Made by a program: the position numbers and the translations under genes
Source: a virus
Length of the DNA stretch: 64,000 nucleotides
Reading direction: 5' to 3' (one strand)
Virus record (IMG/VR): IMGVR_UViG_3300027911_000001
Span: 64,001-128,000 of that record
The notes under the pieces: model-generated
What the model was told of the DNA's origin: nothing
The model's database searches: none
The model's input: only the letters and a program-made list of their open reading frames with translations
Part shown: positions 40,817-49,341 of the stretch, in pieces
Position numbering within the stretch: the first letter of the stretch is position 1
How the letters are laid out: each line of letters begins with the position of its first letter

Positions 40817-43387
40817 ATGGGAAGTTTTAGATTTGGGGCATTAGTTGAGCAATTGGCTACTGTCGCTACGGCAGCAGGCACTACGACTTTAGTCAATACC
40901 AGTAAACAAAATCAAGTTTTTACTGGAAGTACGACTCAGACCATTGTTTTACCTGATGCGACTACAATGTCTATCGGGCAATTCTATAATATTTATAATC
41001 AAAGTACGGGTAATTTAACGCTGCAATTTAACGGCGGAGCAGCCTTTACTGATGCTAGCGGAGCAAACTATTCTACTATTTCTCCAAAATCTTCTCTAAC
41101 CATTACCGTTCAAACTATCGGAACTTCAGCTGGAACATGGGCCGTTACATCTTCCGCTTCTGGCGGAACATCAGCTTCTTCTGGTAAAAACTACATTTCG
41201 AATTATGTTCCTAGTTTAGGTAGCGGTAATCCCAATCCCGGAAATGGCAATTTTGAATCAGGCTCTACTGCGGGATGGTCATTGGCCCATTCTGCCTTAT
41301 CTAGCCTAATCCCCAGCTCTACAGCTACTCCTGGATCTGCATTTAGTTCTTCGAGCGGTGGAACAGCTGCTAACGGTAACTTATCCTTTACGATCGTATC
41401 TTCTGGCCAACTTGCCGGATTATATTCTGGAGATTTAGCTTCAAGCTCAGCTTCTACCGCTGGAGATATGCTCATATCCAACGCTTTCTTTATTGATTCT
41501 GAAGATCAATCAAAATCAATGAGTATTCAATTGTACTATAAGGCCAATTCTGGCGCTTCCAATTTGAATTTTAGCGGCACCTCTTCCAACAGCTATGCCG
41601 TGTATATATACGATGTCACTAACGCTGTTTGGATTCAACCTGCAGGCGTATACAATCTGATTCAAGGTTCTGGCGCTGGAGTCTTGAACGCAACGTTTCA
41701 AACTTCATCTAATGGCACCAATTACCAACTTGCTTTAATAAATATCAATGCATCTGCTGGCGCATTCGCGTTATATGTAGACAATTTTTTCGTAGGTCCT
41801 AGCAGTTCTTTCGGAATTGGAACAGCTAAGGCTCCTACCGTTCAAGTTCTGACCGCAAGTTCTGGAACATATACGACTCCTGCTGGCGTGTCATATATCC
41901 AAGTTAAAATGGTTGGCGGCGGCGGCGGCGGCGGATGTAGCGGTACTGGCGGAGGATCTGCGGCTAACGGTGGAGGAAATACGACGTTTGGCGCAGCTAC
42001 CGCTGGCGGCGGAGCCGGCGGAGCGCAAAGAGGCGGCGGACCGGGCTCAGGCGGCTCTAATACTCCGGCTTACACCACTTTAGTAAATTTAACTGGCGGA
42101 ACCGGTAGCGGCGGCGCATTTACTAATGCAACATCGGTGGGAATGACCGGAGGCAATGGTGCTAGTGGTCCGTTTGGAAGCGCTGGCGGCGGCGGCTCTG
42201 GATCTGGATCTGCTCCGGGAGCATCAGCAGAAAACTATAGCGGATCGGGCGGTGGCGGGGCAGGCACTGGTGATGTATCAAGCAGTGGAGCTGGCGGCGG
42301 CGGTTGCGCAGGCGGCTATTTAGAATTTATTATAACGAATCCCGCAACTACATATTCATTTACTACGGGATCCGGCGGATCTGGCGGATCTGCTGGAACT
42401 AGCGGTGCCGCAGGTGGTAACGGCGGTAACGGTGCCATCTACGTTGAAGAATTTTACTTAAATACGTCAGGCGGATCGGGCAGCGGACCAGTCGTTGCTT
42501 TTGATATATTGCCTCAAAAAATTCCAACAGGTACCTTAAATGGTTCTTTTAACTTAACCACTTGGGCAGCTAATCAGGTTGACAAGGATACAGCGGCGGG
42601 ATATAACGCTTCTAATGGAACATATACTGTTCCTATCTCTGGATTTTATTCTGTTTCCGTTCTAATAGAACTTGCTGGAACAATTTCTAATACATCGGTT
42701 GCTGTTGTAGAAGTTCTTGTTAATAACGTTGAGGCTTTTACAAACTCCAATCTATCTGATGGATCAAGATCTTCGTTACCGGTATTTGCATCTAAAATTA
42801 TTTTCTGTAATGCTGGAGATGCAATTACAGTAAAAACTCAGGCTGCTAATATAACCGGCCCTAGTTATACTAATGGATCTGGATCCGGATATAGCGGATC
42901 TTACCTATCGATTAATATGGTAGGCGGTTCTGGCGCAGGATCAAGTCCTAGTATTGGTAGCGTTAATTGTAAATATCAAAATACAGCGGGGACAACCATA
43001 GCAGGCCAAGCAACTGTTCCATTTGCAACAAAAGTATATGATAGCAACAATGCTTTTAATGGCTCTACTGGTGTTTTTACAGCGCCTGTTAGCGGTAAAT
43101 ACAGAATTAGCTTCAATCTATTTGCAGCTCCAAGCTTAACGTCAACCCAATACATATCGGCATATACCTTATGTACTTCTGTCCCAGAAGGGTTGTCGGC
43201 TCAAGCAGATTTAGTCGCTATTCAATTCGGCTCTAGCACTGCTCAAAATCATGCGTTGTCATCGACCAAAACTTATTGGTTAAATGCCGGAGATACTTTG
43301 GCAATACAAGCCGCTAGCGATGTTTCCACTACTTTATCCGCAACCGCTGGAAGAAATGTAATCTGTATTGAGTTAGTAGGAAGCTAA
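40817..43387 (+). CDS. glycine-rich adhesin with two C1q-like domains
   Basis: 856 residues. The N-terminal beta domain (1-350) leads to a glycine-rich region (about 368-550) with poly-Gly runs and VKMVGGGGGGG...GNGAIYVEEFY framing, like polyglycine-sandwich receptor-binding tips of T-even type adhesins. Two C-terminal units of about 150 residues (near 560-715 and 716-856), each with a Y/F-x-V-P-x-SG-x-Y pattern and G(D)xxxVxxQ, resemble C1q/TNF-type trimerisation domains. Probably the main host-range determinant. Confidence 0.72.
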   Translation: MGSFRFGALVEQLATVATAAGTTTLVNTSKQNQVFTGSTTQTIVLPDATTMSIGQFYNIYNQSTGNLTLQFNGGAAFTDASGANYSTISPKSSLTITVQTIGTSAGTWAVTSSASGGTSASSGKNYISNYVPSLGSGNPNPGNGNFESGSTAGWSLAHSALSSLIPSSTATPGSAFSSSSGGTAANGNLSFTIVSSGQLAGLYSGDLASSSASTAGDMLISNAFFIDSEDQSKSMSIQLYYKANSGASNLNFSGTSSNSYAVYIYDVTNAVWIQPAGVYNLIQGSGAGVLNATFQTSSNGTNYQLALININASAGAFALYVDNFFVGPSSSFGIGTAKAPTVQVLTASSGTYTTPAGVSYIQVKMVGGGGGGGCSGTGGGSAANGGGNTTFGAATAGGGAGGAQRGGGPGSGGSNTPAYTTLVNLTGGTGSGGAFTNATSVGMTGGNGASGPFGSAGGGGSGSGSAPGASAENYSGSGGGGAGTGDVSSSGAGGGGCAGGYLEFIITNPATTYSFTTGSGGSGGSAGTSGAAGGNGGNGAIYVEEFYLNTSGGSGSGPVVAFDILPQKIPTGTLNGSFNLTTWAANQVDKDTAAGYNASNGTYTVPISGFYSVSVLIELAGTISNTSVAVVEVLVNNVEAFTNSNLSDGSRSSLPVFASKIIFCNAGDAITVKTQAANITGPSYTNGSGSGYSGSYLSINMVGGSGAGSSPSIGSVNCKYQNTAGTTIAGQATVPFATKVYDSNNAFNGSTGVFTAPVSGKYRISFNLFAAPSLTSTQYISAYTLCTSVPEGLSAQADLVAIQFGSSTAQNHALSSTKTYWLNAGDTLAIQAASDVSTTLSATAGRNVICIELVGS

Positions 43388-43504
43388 TTGAAAGATCTTA
43401 GAGGTCTAGCCCTAGTTGGTCTATGTTTACTGGCTATGTATATGATTGGCTCTGGAATCATGGACATGCTTAGGGCGATCGGCAGCGCTATTTGCCCGCA
43501 TTAA
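43388..43504 (+). CDS. small membrane protein with TTG start
   Basis: 38 residues, TTG directly after the adhesin stop; AGGA 7 nt before the TTG supports it. LALVGLCLLAMYMIGSGIM is one hydrophobic segment, followed by DMLRAIGSAICPH. Size and place at the end of the structural operon would suit a holin-like or fibre-associated peptide, but neither is shown. Confidence 0.48.
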   Translation: MKDLRGLALVGLCLLAMYMIGSGIMDMLRAIGSAICPH

Positions 43505-43508
43505 AATG

Positions 43509-43745
43509 TTAGTCATCTAATGCTTTTGCCCATTCTTTCATTTCCTTGATTTGATCTTCTAAAGAGGATATAACTTGGTCTTTTTCCATTAGCGTTTTTT
43601 TCAATTTGGGAACTTCTTTATCATAAGCGCTTTTCCAAGTAAGCGCTAGCATTTCGAAGTCTTTTACGTTTTGCTCTGATGTTGCAAGATCTTCTTTTAG
43701 TTTTGTGATCTCATCATGACACCACGGACAAATGTCGCTACTCAT
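43509..43745 (-). CDS. small coiled-coil protein with CxxC
   Basis: About 78 residues from ATG 43745. CPWC near the N-terminus, then a long coiled coil (EITKLKEDLATSEQNVKDFEML, KKTLMEKDQVISSLEDQIKEMKEW). A longer frame to 43784 runs within the upstream gene. Function unknown. Confidence 0.55.
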   Translation of the reverse strand: MSSDICPWCHDEITKLKEDLATSEQNVKDFEMLALTWKSAYDKEVPKLKKTLMEKDQVISSLEDQIKEMKEWAKALDD

Positions 43746-44097
43746 TCGGCACCTTCTTTGGACTATTTTTCTTTCCAACTTCAATGATATATCTGGGAAA
43801 GTTTTCTTTAGATTGAAGTAAATCTATTAATTCTTGCCTATGAGTTTCGGGTAAGTTATCTGCAAAATCATACAGATCTTTTAAAACAATTGAATAGGCA
43901 TTACACAGTGCTGTTCCCATGGGTGTCAGGTGAGCATCCCAATCCGAAGCAATGTTTTTGACTCTAGAATTGATAGATAGTAAGTCTATTCTTAGGGGTT
44001 CTTTTTCTTCCTCTTGCTCTCTAAGATCATCTGGACAACCCGCAAAATTACATGGCTTTTCGTCAGTACATAGGCCGCATTCTCTAAATTTTGTCAT
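43738..44097 (-). CDS. Cys-rich small protein, unknown
   Basis: 119 residues. The N-terminal cluster CGLCTDEKPCNFAGC may bind zinc; the rest is helical and acidic (LPETHRQELIDLLQSKENFP). Overlaps the aminotransferase gene by 14 nt and the next gene by 8 nt. Confidence 0.58.
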   Translation of the reverse strand: MTKFRECGLCTDEKPCNFAGCPDDLREQEEEKEPLRIDLLSINSRVKNIASDWDAHLTPMGTALCNAYSIVLKDLYDFADNLPETHRQELIDLLQSKENFPRYIIEVGKKNSPKKVPNE

Positions 44098-45073
44098 TTT
44101 TTAAAATTTCCTTTACCATTTTCTTAGTGTCTTCTCTACTGTTAGCTAGGTTAACTCTAACACTATCATAATCAGCTCCACAGGCTCTTCCGTCCATAAA
44201 TTGGACCGAGGCTTTTTCAAATAAATCCCTTAGTCCTTGGTCTACTTCTGCAAAGTAAAACATCCCTACTTTTGGCATGGGTTGATCAGAAAATAAACGG
44301 CTTAATTTCATAAACTCATCTTTGTTATCTTCTATTAGGCGCTTAGATTTGTCCAAATAAGTAGACCAATTGACCTCTTTGATCATCTTATTGGCTAACC
44401 ATTGGTCAGCCTGACTAACCCCCACAGTATCGTAAGAGACATATCTAACTGCTGAATCATAAACCTCTTTGCTCTCAGTCGCTAACCATCCAATACGAAT
44501 TCCATTTATCCCCGATATCTTAGCAAAACTACCAACCATAGCTAAATGTTTTGGGTAACTGCAGTTATTTGGAATATTATATGTAGGGCTATGATAGCAA
44601 GAATCCCAAATATTGGTGATTGCATTCCAAATAGACCCATCTTCGTTTTCGTGTATGGCGCCTGTTGGATTCGCAGGAGAATCTATAAGTCTTATTGCTT
44701 TTTTATTATATTCTAAAGCATCATCATTTTTTAAAATAAGCCCATTTTTGTTAGCTATGCCTGGATAAAAGGGGAAATAAAGCTTCCTACACGCTAAATA
44801 TTCGGTATACGTCTCCTTCATGGCATGAATTGCTGCATTTATGGCCTGCGTAGCCCCGCTCGTAATAACCAAATATTGATAATCTAAACCGGTAAGCGCT
44901 CTAATGAAGGCCTGAGCGTTGCTAACCAATTCTGGATTTCCAGCGTGAGGGGGATATCCGAATGTTTCGATTGGCGGCCTTAAAAGTAAAAGAAATGGAT
45001 TTTCTTGAGTCATTAGGGCTCTTAGACCACGAGTGTCTCCCCAGCCAAATAAGTGTTTATATTGTTTATCCAT
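44084..45073 (-). CDS. PLP-dependent class I/II aminotransferase-like enzyme
   Basis: 329 residues with the fold-type I landmarks in order: ITSGATQ (70-76) for phosphate and ring contact, DSPANPTG (131-138) with the conserved Asn, D157 and Y160/Y165 region, GSFAKISGINGIRIGW (181-196) with K185 as the Schiff-base lysine, and a late RVNLAN with the carboxylate Arg. Length is short for the family (about 380-400). Substrate unknown; transaminase or C-S lyase activity is possible. Phages rarely carry such enzymes, and it sits among small zinc-binding proteins, not in a metabolic operon. Confidence 0.8.
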   Translation of the reverse strand: MDKQYKHLFGWGDTRGLRALMTQENPFLLLLRPPIETFGYPPHAGNPELVSNAQAFIRALTGLDYQYLVITSGATQAINAAIHAMKETYTEYLACRKLYFPFYPGIANKNGLILKNDDALEYNKKAIRLIDSPANPTGAIHENEDGSIWNAITNIWDSCYHSPTYNIPNNCSYPKHLAMVGSFAKISGINGIRIGWLATESKEVYDSAVRYVSYDTVGVSQADQWLANKMIKEVNWSTYLDKSKRLIEDNKDEFMKLSRLFSDQPMPKVGMFYFAEVDQGLRDLFEKASVQFMDGRACGADYDSVRVNLANSREDTKKMVKEILKNDKI

Positions 45074-45269
45074 CTATTAGATTCCCGCTTTTATCGGTTG
45101 GCCATTCATAATGTTTTTCATTTCCGTACGGACTCACGAATTCATTGCATTCTGGACAAGATTCGCCACTAGGTGAAGCACAGTCTCTAGATTTGTCTTG
45201 CCATTCATTAAGGCATTCTTCACATTTAAAGAACCTATAACCAGGACCCCAATCAGTCTTGTGTTTCAT
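45066..45269 (-). CDS. zinc-ribbon small protein
   Basis: 67 residues: CEEC (about 16-19) and CPEC (about 38-41) form a zinc ribbon in a Trp-rich, acidic background (FKCEECLNEWQDKSRDC). Overlaps its neighbours by 8 and 17 nt. Confidence 0.6.
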   Translation of the reverse strand: MKHKTDWGPGYRFFKCEECLNEWQDKSRDCASPSGESCPECNEFVSPYGNEKHYEWPTDKSGNLIDG

Positions 45270-45471
45270 TTTTAATGCCCAATTTATCTTTCTCTTCCTT
45301 AGTTATACATTTCTCGCAACAATCGTAAGTACGAGCATAACCAGCGAAGAATCCAAAATGGGTCACTTCTTCTTGCCAGATATTTCTACATCGATTACAG
45401 TATACAGAACAAAGCTCCGTTGTCTCTTTTAATTGTTGTGCCCACAATTGCGTGAGTTTATATCCCCTCAT
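45253..45471 (-). CDS. zinc-ribbon small protein
   Basis: 72 residues, probable start ATG 45471 overlapping the upstream stop (TGATG); GTG 45474 also possible. CNRC and CCEKC pairs indicate zinc binding, with an aromatic stretch FGFFAGYARTYDC between. One of several adjacent zinc-ribbon genes. Confidence 0.6.
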   Translation of the reverse strand: MRGYKLTQLWAQQLKETTELCSVYCNRCRNIWQEEVTHFGFFAGYARTYDCCEKCITKEEKDKLGIKNETQD

Positions 45472-45581
45472 CACTTTCTCCTAAATACAGCTCTAGTTAC
45501 CCCAATTAGGGTATCTCCGGCTATCATAGCCAAAAAGAAAGTTAGAAATGGATGATTGGCCATAAATTCATAGATGTTCAT
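45471..45581 (-). CDS. small membrane protein
   Basis: 36 residues, MNIYEFMANHPFLTFFLAMIAGDTLIGVTRAVFRRK: one hydrophobic segment (about 12-28) and a basic end. AAGGA stands 7 nt before the ATG. The stop overlaps the next start. I recognise this as a type of single-pass peptide often found in phages; role unknown. Confidence 0.6.
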   Translation of the reverse strand: MNIYEFMANHPFLTFFLAMIAGDTLIGVTRAVFRRK

Positions 45582-45582
45582 A

Positions 45583-46194
45583 CTATTCCTTTGTTTTTGC
45601 TTCTGTTGCCTCGTTATCATACTTAACATACATTTCAAATAAAGACAAGCGTTTTCTTTTCTGTGGCGTAATTCCTAATGGGGCCAAAAGCTTTTCGTAG
45701 CCTTGAACTACCTCCCAGGCTTCATCCTCGGTTAGCCCTATATCTTCGTTAGCCTCTGCTTCAACAAAGTGCTTGGTACCGCCTGATTCGTCAATAACGC
45801 TGTAAAAAACAATGTTTCCTTTTTCGAAGTAGTATATATCGCAGAGCTTTGTAATTGAGAAGGATCTCTTGTATCCTAATCCTTCACAAAAAGCATTTAC
45901 TAGATCCGACGTATTTAAATCAACTCTTAGATTTACTTCTGTCCTAACTACGTTATTTGCTTCCTTACGCTTCTTCTTAAAAGTCAGCTCCGCCCGCTTG
46001 TCACTGGTTGATTCTGGAGGCATCCTATATCTTAAAAAGTCATCCTTTCCTCTAACATAATATACATCTTTAGACTCTACATATAAAAAACTAGTGGGGT
46101 TTAAGCTTTTAGCCAAGGCCTTAAACTCCAACCTATCGATTCCGCTAGCATCGAATTTTAGTTCAATTTCTGTATAGTGTTTTACTTCACTCAT
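45583..46194 (-). CDS. CYTH-domain phosphohydrolase
   Basis: 203 residues. The signature E9-I-E11-L-K13 starts the triphosphate tunnel fold. RYRMPPES, ELTFKKKRKE, RTEVN, DIYYFEKGNIVFYSVID and HFVEAEAN supply the usual alternating basic and acidic strands. CYTH enzymes hydrolyse triphosphates (thiamine triphosphate, inorganic triphosphate, RNA 5' ends) or act as adenylate cyclases. In a phage, RNA 5'-triphosphate or an alarmone could be the target; not decided by sequence. Confidence 0.75.
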   Translation of the reverse strand: MSEVKHYTEIELKFDASGIDRLEFKALAKSLNPTSFLYVESKDVYYVRGKDDFLRYRMPPESTSDKRAELTFKKKRKEANNVVRTEVNLRVDLNTSDLVNAFCEGLGYKRSFSITKLCDIYYFEKGNIVFYSVIDESGGTKHFVEAEANEDIGLTEDEAWEVVQGYEKLLAPLGITPQKRKRLSLFEMYVKYDNEATEAKTKE

Positions 46195-46700
46195 TAGGCG
46201 TCACTATTATACACTTTCTCCAGTTCATCAACCCTGGCAATCTTGTAAACCATAAATCTTTGGTTGCAAGTTACGCCGGCATCTCTAAGGTTGCAGAGTT
46301 TATTTAAGCTTACGCCGTTTTTAATTTCTTCACTAAAAGTCTTTTTGATATCATCAATTTCTTGTGCTAAAAAATCTTCTTTAATTTGTTTATATGCTTC
46401 GACATGTGCCGTTACTTGTTGCATATTATCTACAGCTTTTTCGCTAAACATCTTATTTGCGCTTGGCATATATCCGCAAATATCGCAAACTTGTTCTTCT
46501 ACTAAGGATTCCCCTTTATAAATATGGGCTTTAACCCAATTATGGGTTCCCTTTTTACAAAGCTTACTTTGGTCTACTTCACGGGGTCCATTTTCCTTTA
46601 AAATTTTTCTAGTCTCAAGCCAGATATAAATTTGCTCTAATACTCTTGGTCCAAAAAACCCGACTGAAATTCCAGATACCCAATAAATTAACAATAACAT
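46194..46700 (-). CDS. membrane-anchored Cys-motif protein
   Basis: 168 residues: one N-terminal hydrophobic segment (MLLLIYWVSGISVGFFG), a short linker, CKKGTHNW...CDICGYMP zinc-like cluster (about 48-76), then long helices (QVTAHVEAYKQIKEDFLAQEIDDIKKTF). Start overlaps the upstream stop region. Function unknown. Confidence 0.58.
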   Translation of the reverse strand: MLLLIYWVSGISVGFFGPRVLEQIYIWLETRKILKENGPREVDQSKLCKKGTHNWVKAHIYKGESLVEEQVCDICGYMPSANKMFSEKAVDNMQQVTAHVEAYKQIKEDFLAQEIDDIKKTFSEEIKNGVSLNKLCNLRDAGVTCNQRFMVYKIARVDELEKVYNSDA

Positions 46701-46702
46701 AT

Positions 46703-47200
46703 TTATGTTTTCCTGTGTTTCTCTTTAAGCTTATCCCATTTAATTTTCTTATCGTTTTCCGTGGGATACCTACCTGTTTCATAGTAATACTCGTACTGCC
46801 ATATATCAAGGTCTTTTTGTCTATGGAGTATGTATAAGGGAAACTTACAGTTAGTATCCTTATAGATGTCCTCCCAATATACAGCGCTATCTATTTCCCA
46901 ATCTAGAAGCCTCTTCCTGTGATGTTTCTTATTCTCTTCTGAATCCAGAGCTTCTTCTATCTTTGGATCAAATTTTCTTTTATTGTCTATCCAGGCCTTG
47001 TGATGCCCTAGTTCATGTATGAGATCCAAAACAGTGCTAAGCTTAGAAGCATTAGCCCTAACAAAAAAGGTAATTTCCGTTCCATCGATAGTCCATTGCG
47101 CTATATCTTTAGAGTACTTAACATAAGGCTTAAAACGAACAGACAGGCCCATTCCTTGAGCGTATTTTATTAGTCTGTTGATCTCGTCGTCCCTAACCAT
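46703..47200 (-). CDS. ImmA/IrrE-like metallopeptidase
   Basis: 165 residues with H62-E-x-x-H66 in LIHELGHH and a third-ligand candidate E102 in DWEIDSAVYW, the plan of ImmA/IrrE (COG2856-type) peptidases. Bacterial members cleave repressors; a phage copy could act on host regulators or on antitoxins. No HTH partner is adjacent. 1-nt overlap with the primase gene. Confidence 0.7.
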   Translation of the reverse strand: MVRDDEINRLIKYAQGMGLSVRFKPYVKYSKDIAQWTIDGTEITFFVRANASKLSTVLDLIHELGHHKAWIDNKRKFDPKIEEALDSEENKKHHRKRLLDWEIDSAVYWEDIYKDTNCKFPLYILHRQKDLDIWQYEYYYETGRYPTENDKKIKWDKLKEKHRKT

Positions 47201-48063
47201 TACTTTTTACTCTCCGCGTGCTTAAAAGCGCTTGATATCGTTGTTAACCATTCTTTACGTTTAAAGTCTCTTTCTTCAACATAGTACCGATCTAGCAATT
47301 CTATGGCATCATCTTCGCTTAAGCCAGATAAGGCTAAATCCATGGCTAATGCGTAGAAGGCCTTATTTCTGCCTTTGGAAAAATCAATCCCTACACTCAA
47401 CTGTTTTTTAGCCCACTTACTGACGTTATCGTAGTTAGCGACGTTTGTCAAGTTTTCTTTTTTGACTCTTTCTTGGGGTTTTAAATGTTCCCATCTATTA
47501 AGCCAAGCTAAAAAGTCCTCCACTTTGACCCTATCTTTTATCTCTAATAAGCGCTGTTTCTTGCCCGTATCAGGCCTAATAACTCCCGGAATACGTACGG
47601 ATCGACTAGGGTTTTTACAGTTTTGGTCAAATAAGGACGATATATTTAAAGCCCATAAGTATAAATTTCGGTAGGTTTTCTCATCTAGGTCTTTGTCAAG
47701 GGTAACCAAAGTATGGACTGACTTATTGCCGCTAAATATAGTGGCCGTATAAGGCATCCGGAGGGCCTTTAAATGGTCTAATTGCTGTTTTAGGCCTCCT
47801 GTGTCTTGTTCGAATAAGAAGGTGCGAAATGAGGTACATGCCTCATCGTTACGGTAGCCCTTAATAGGGTTTATGGCCAATAAAACAAGGTCTTCTTGGG
47901 TAACAGTCTTGTTTTTAACCTTAGGATTTGGGCTTACCAGGGTGATTTGGCCGCTAACCAACGAGGATATTGGTATGCTATGGTAAGCCCATTTAGAGTC
48001 CGAGACTACTACTTCTTCATCTGGATTAAAGCATAGATCTAGAATTGTCTTTAGATCGCTCAT
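47200..48063 (-). CDS. primase of the archaeo-eukaryotic (PrimPol-like) type
   Basis: 287 residues. FLFEQDTGG (about 84-90, acidic catalytic motif), SGNKSVHTLV (the sxH motif) and RSVRIPGVIRPDTGKKQ fit the AEP primase core. The C-terminal NKAFYALAMDLALSGLSEDDAIELL...EWLTTISSAFKHA is a helical domain as in PriCT-type extensions. Proposed to make primers for the PolIII-type polymerase. Start ATG 48063 coincides with the predicted transcription start. Confidence 0.65.
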   Translation of the reverse strand: MSDLKTILDLCFNPDEEVVVSDSKWAYHSIPISSLVSGQITLVSPNPKVKNKTVTQEDLVLLAINPIKGYRNDEACTSFRTFLFEQDTGGLKQQLDHLKALRMPYTATIFSGNKSVHTLVTLDKDLDEKTYRNLYLWALNISSLFDQNCKNPSRSVRIPGVIRPDTGKKQRLLEIKDRVKVEDFLAWLNRWEHLKPQERVKKENLTNVANYDNVSKWAKKQLSVGIDFSKGRNKAFYALAMDLALSGLSEDDAIELLDRYYVEERDFKRKEWLTTISSAFKHAESKK

Positions 48064-48069
48064 AGTATA

Positions 48070-48098
48070 TAGTTAACACACAGCCTGTTGTTTGTCAA
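48070..48098 (-). promoter_or_regulatory. sigma70-like promoter of the primase gene
   Basis: Minus strand TTGACA (48098-48093), 17-bp spacer, TAACTA (48075-48070). It lies in the last codons of the homing endonuclease gene. Predicted start at the A of ATG 48063, so leaderless. Confidence 0.5.
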
Positions 48099-49308
48099 GA
48101 TATTTAAAGGAAAAACCGTGTATTTTATTTGTTTTGCCCCTACAAACACTTTTAATAGATGAGACATGGGCTCCTATCTCTTTAGCCGCTTCTGACGCCG
48201 ATGTAAAAATCTTGTTATTTTCTAAACATATTACTTGTTTTTTTACGCTTTTTGAGGGCTCCATATGCTCGCAACATTCTTTTAACCAACCGTTTTTACA
48301 CGCGGAGGCGTAAGCGGACGCAGATTGTTTTTTCCAATCTGACCTTTTACAAAACAATCCAGCGTCTTGTTTGCACATTTCATATGTCCAATATATATCC
48401 GTACGACGTATTTTAGACATATGCTCGCAACATTCTTTTAACCAACCATATTTACTCGCAGTCCCATAAGAACTCGGGGAATTTCTACACCAAGAGGTCC
48501 TTGTTATATATTTTAATGCTTCTTCTTTACATCGTTCTTTCGTCCAGTATCCCTTGGGCTTTGAAAATATAGTCATGTGCTTTGTAAATTCTTTTATCCA
48601 TCCATTTCTCCTAGCTGAATTGTACGCGCCTGGGGATTTTTTATTCCATTCACTGATAAAATCATATTTTAGGGAGTCTTTTTTGCATTCTTCATAAGTC
48701 CAAACAAGGATGCTGCCGCCTAAATTCCCTCCCTTAACTTTATTCAAGATAGTCCATCCTTTTTGTGCGTATTCTTCAATAAGCTGTATTTCTTTTTTTC
48801 CGGCCATTTCTTTAGGATAAAAAATATCGTAAGTTTTAAAAATATATTTTATTCCTAATTTTTCCTTATACCATTTACTACGATTTTTATGATTTAGATA
48901 TCTTTCTTTATAGTTAAACGTAAGTCCTATATAGACAGAATTATCTTCAAATTCAAACGCGTATAGCCCTCTCTTGAAGCTATTCCCCTGTATTTCCATA
49001 TGAGAACAAACTTCATCAATCCATCCATTTCTGTAGCTTATAGAGGATGCGCTTACAGAATAAACAGAAAAGTCCGTCCTCGTTTTGAACTTCAGCGCTT
49101 CTGTTTTACATCTATCCTTAGTCCAATAGCCGTCGTAATTTTTGCCGGCATTCATGTGGGAGGTTATTTCTTCAAGCCATTTATTTCTACGCGCAGCTTG
49201 ATAAGCTCCCACATTTGCTGCCTTAAATCTTGACTTTGCGTCATACTTCAATGCGATGTCTTTGCATCTATCCTTAGTCCAATAGCTATGGGGCTTTTTA
49301 TCGCTCAT
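48073..49308 (-). mobile_element. GIY-YIG homing endonuclease with flanking DNA-binding repeats
   Basis: 411-residue free-standing homing nuclease. Two 52-residue repeats (YWTKDRCKxEALK...NGWxxEx..HM) come first, then the GIY-YIG domain (about 112-200: GLYAFEFEDNSVYIGLT..R...H), then three more repeats, then a NUMOD1-type helix-turn-helix (about 355-405, IFTSASEAAKEIGAHVSSIKSVCRGK). It spreads by cutting cognate sites lacking it. Repeats 4 and 5 share long identical DNA (near 48262 and 48418), a sign of recent duplication. Inserted between the primase gene and the gene at 49338. Confidence 0.82.
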
Positions 49309-49311
49309 ATA

Positions 49312-49341
49312 GTGATATTAAACGATCATAAAGCTAGTCAA
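49312..49341 (-). promoter_or_regulatory. sigma70-like promoter of the homing endonuclease
   Basis: Minus strand TTGACT (49341-49336, overlapping the upstream TGA stop), 18-bp spacer, TATCAC (49317-49312). Predicted start near 49306, essentially at the ATG (49308). Confidence 0.5.

Noticed and set aside
46615-46837. small ORFs on both strands around 46.6-46.8 kb
   Set aside because: Both lie within the membrane-anchored protein and ImmA-like genes and have no support of their own.
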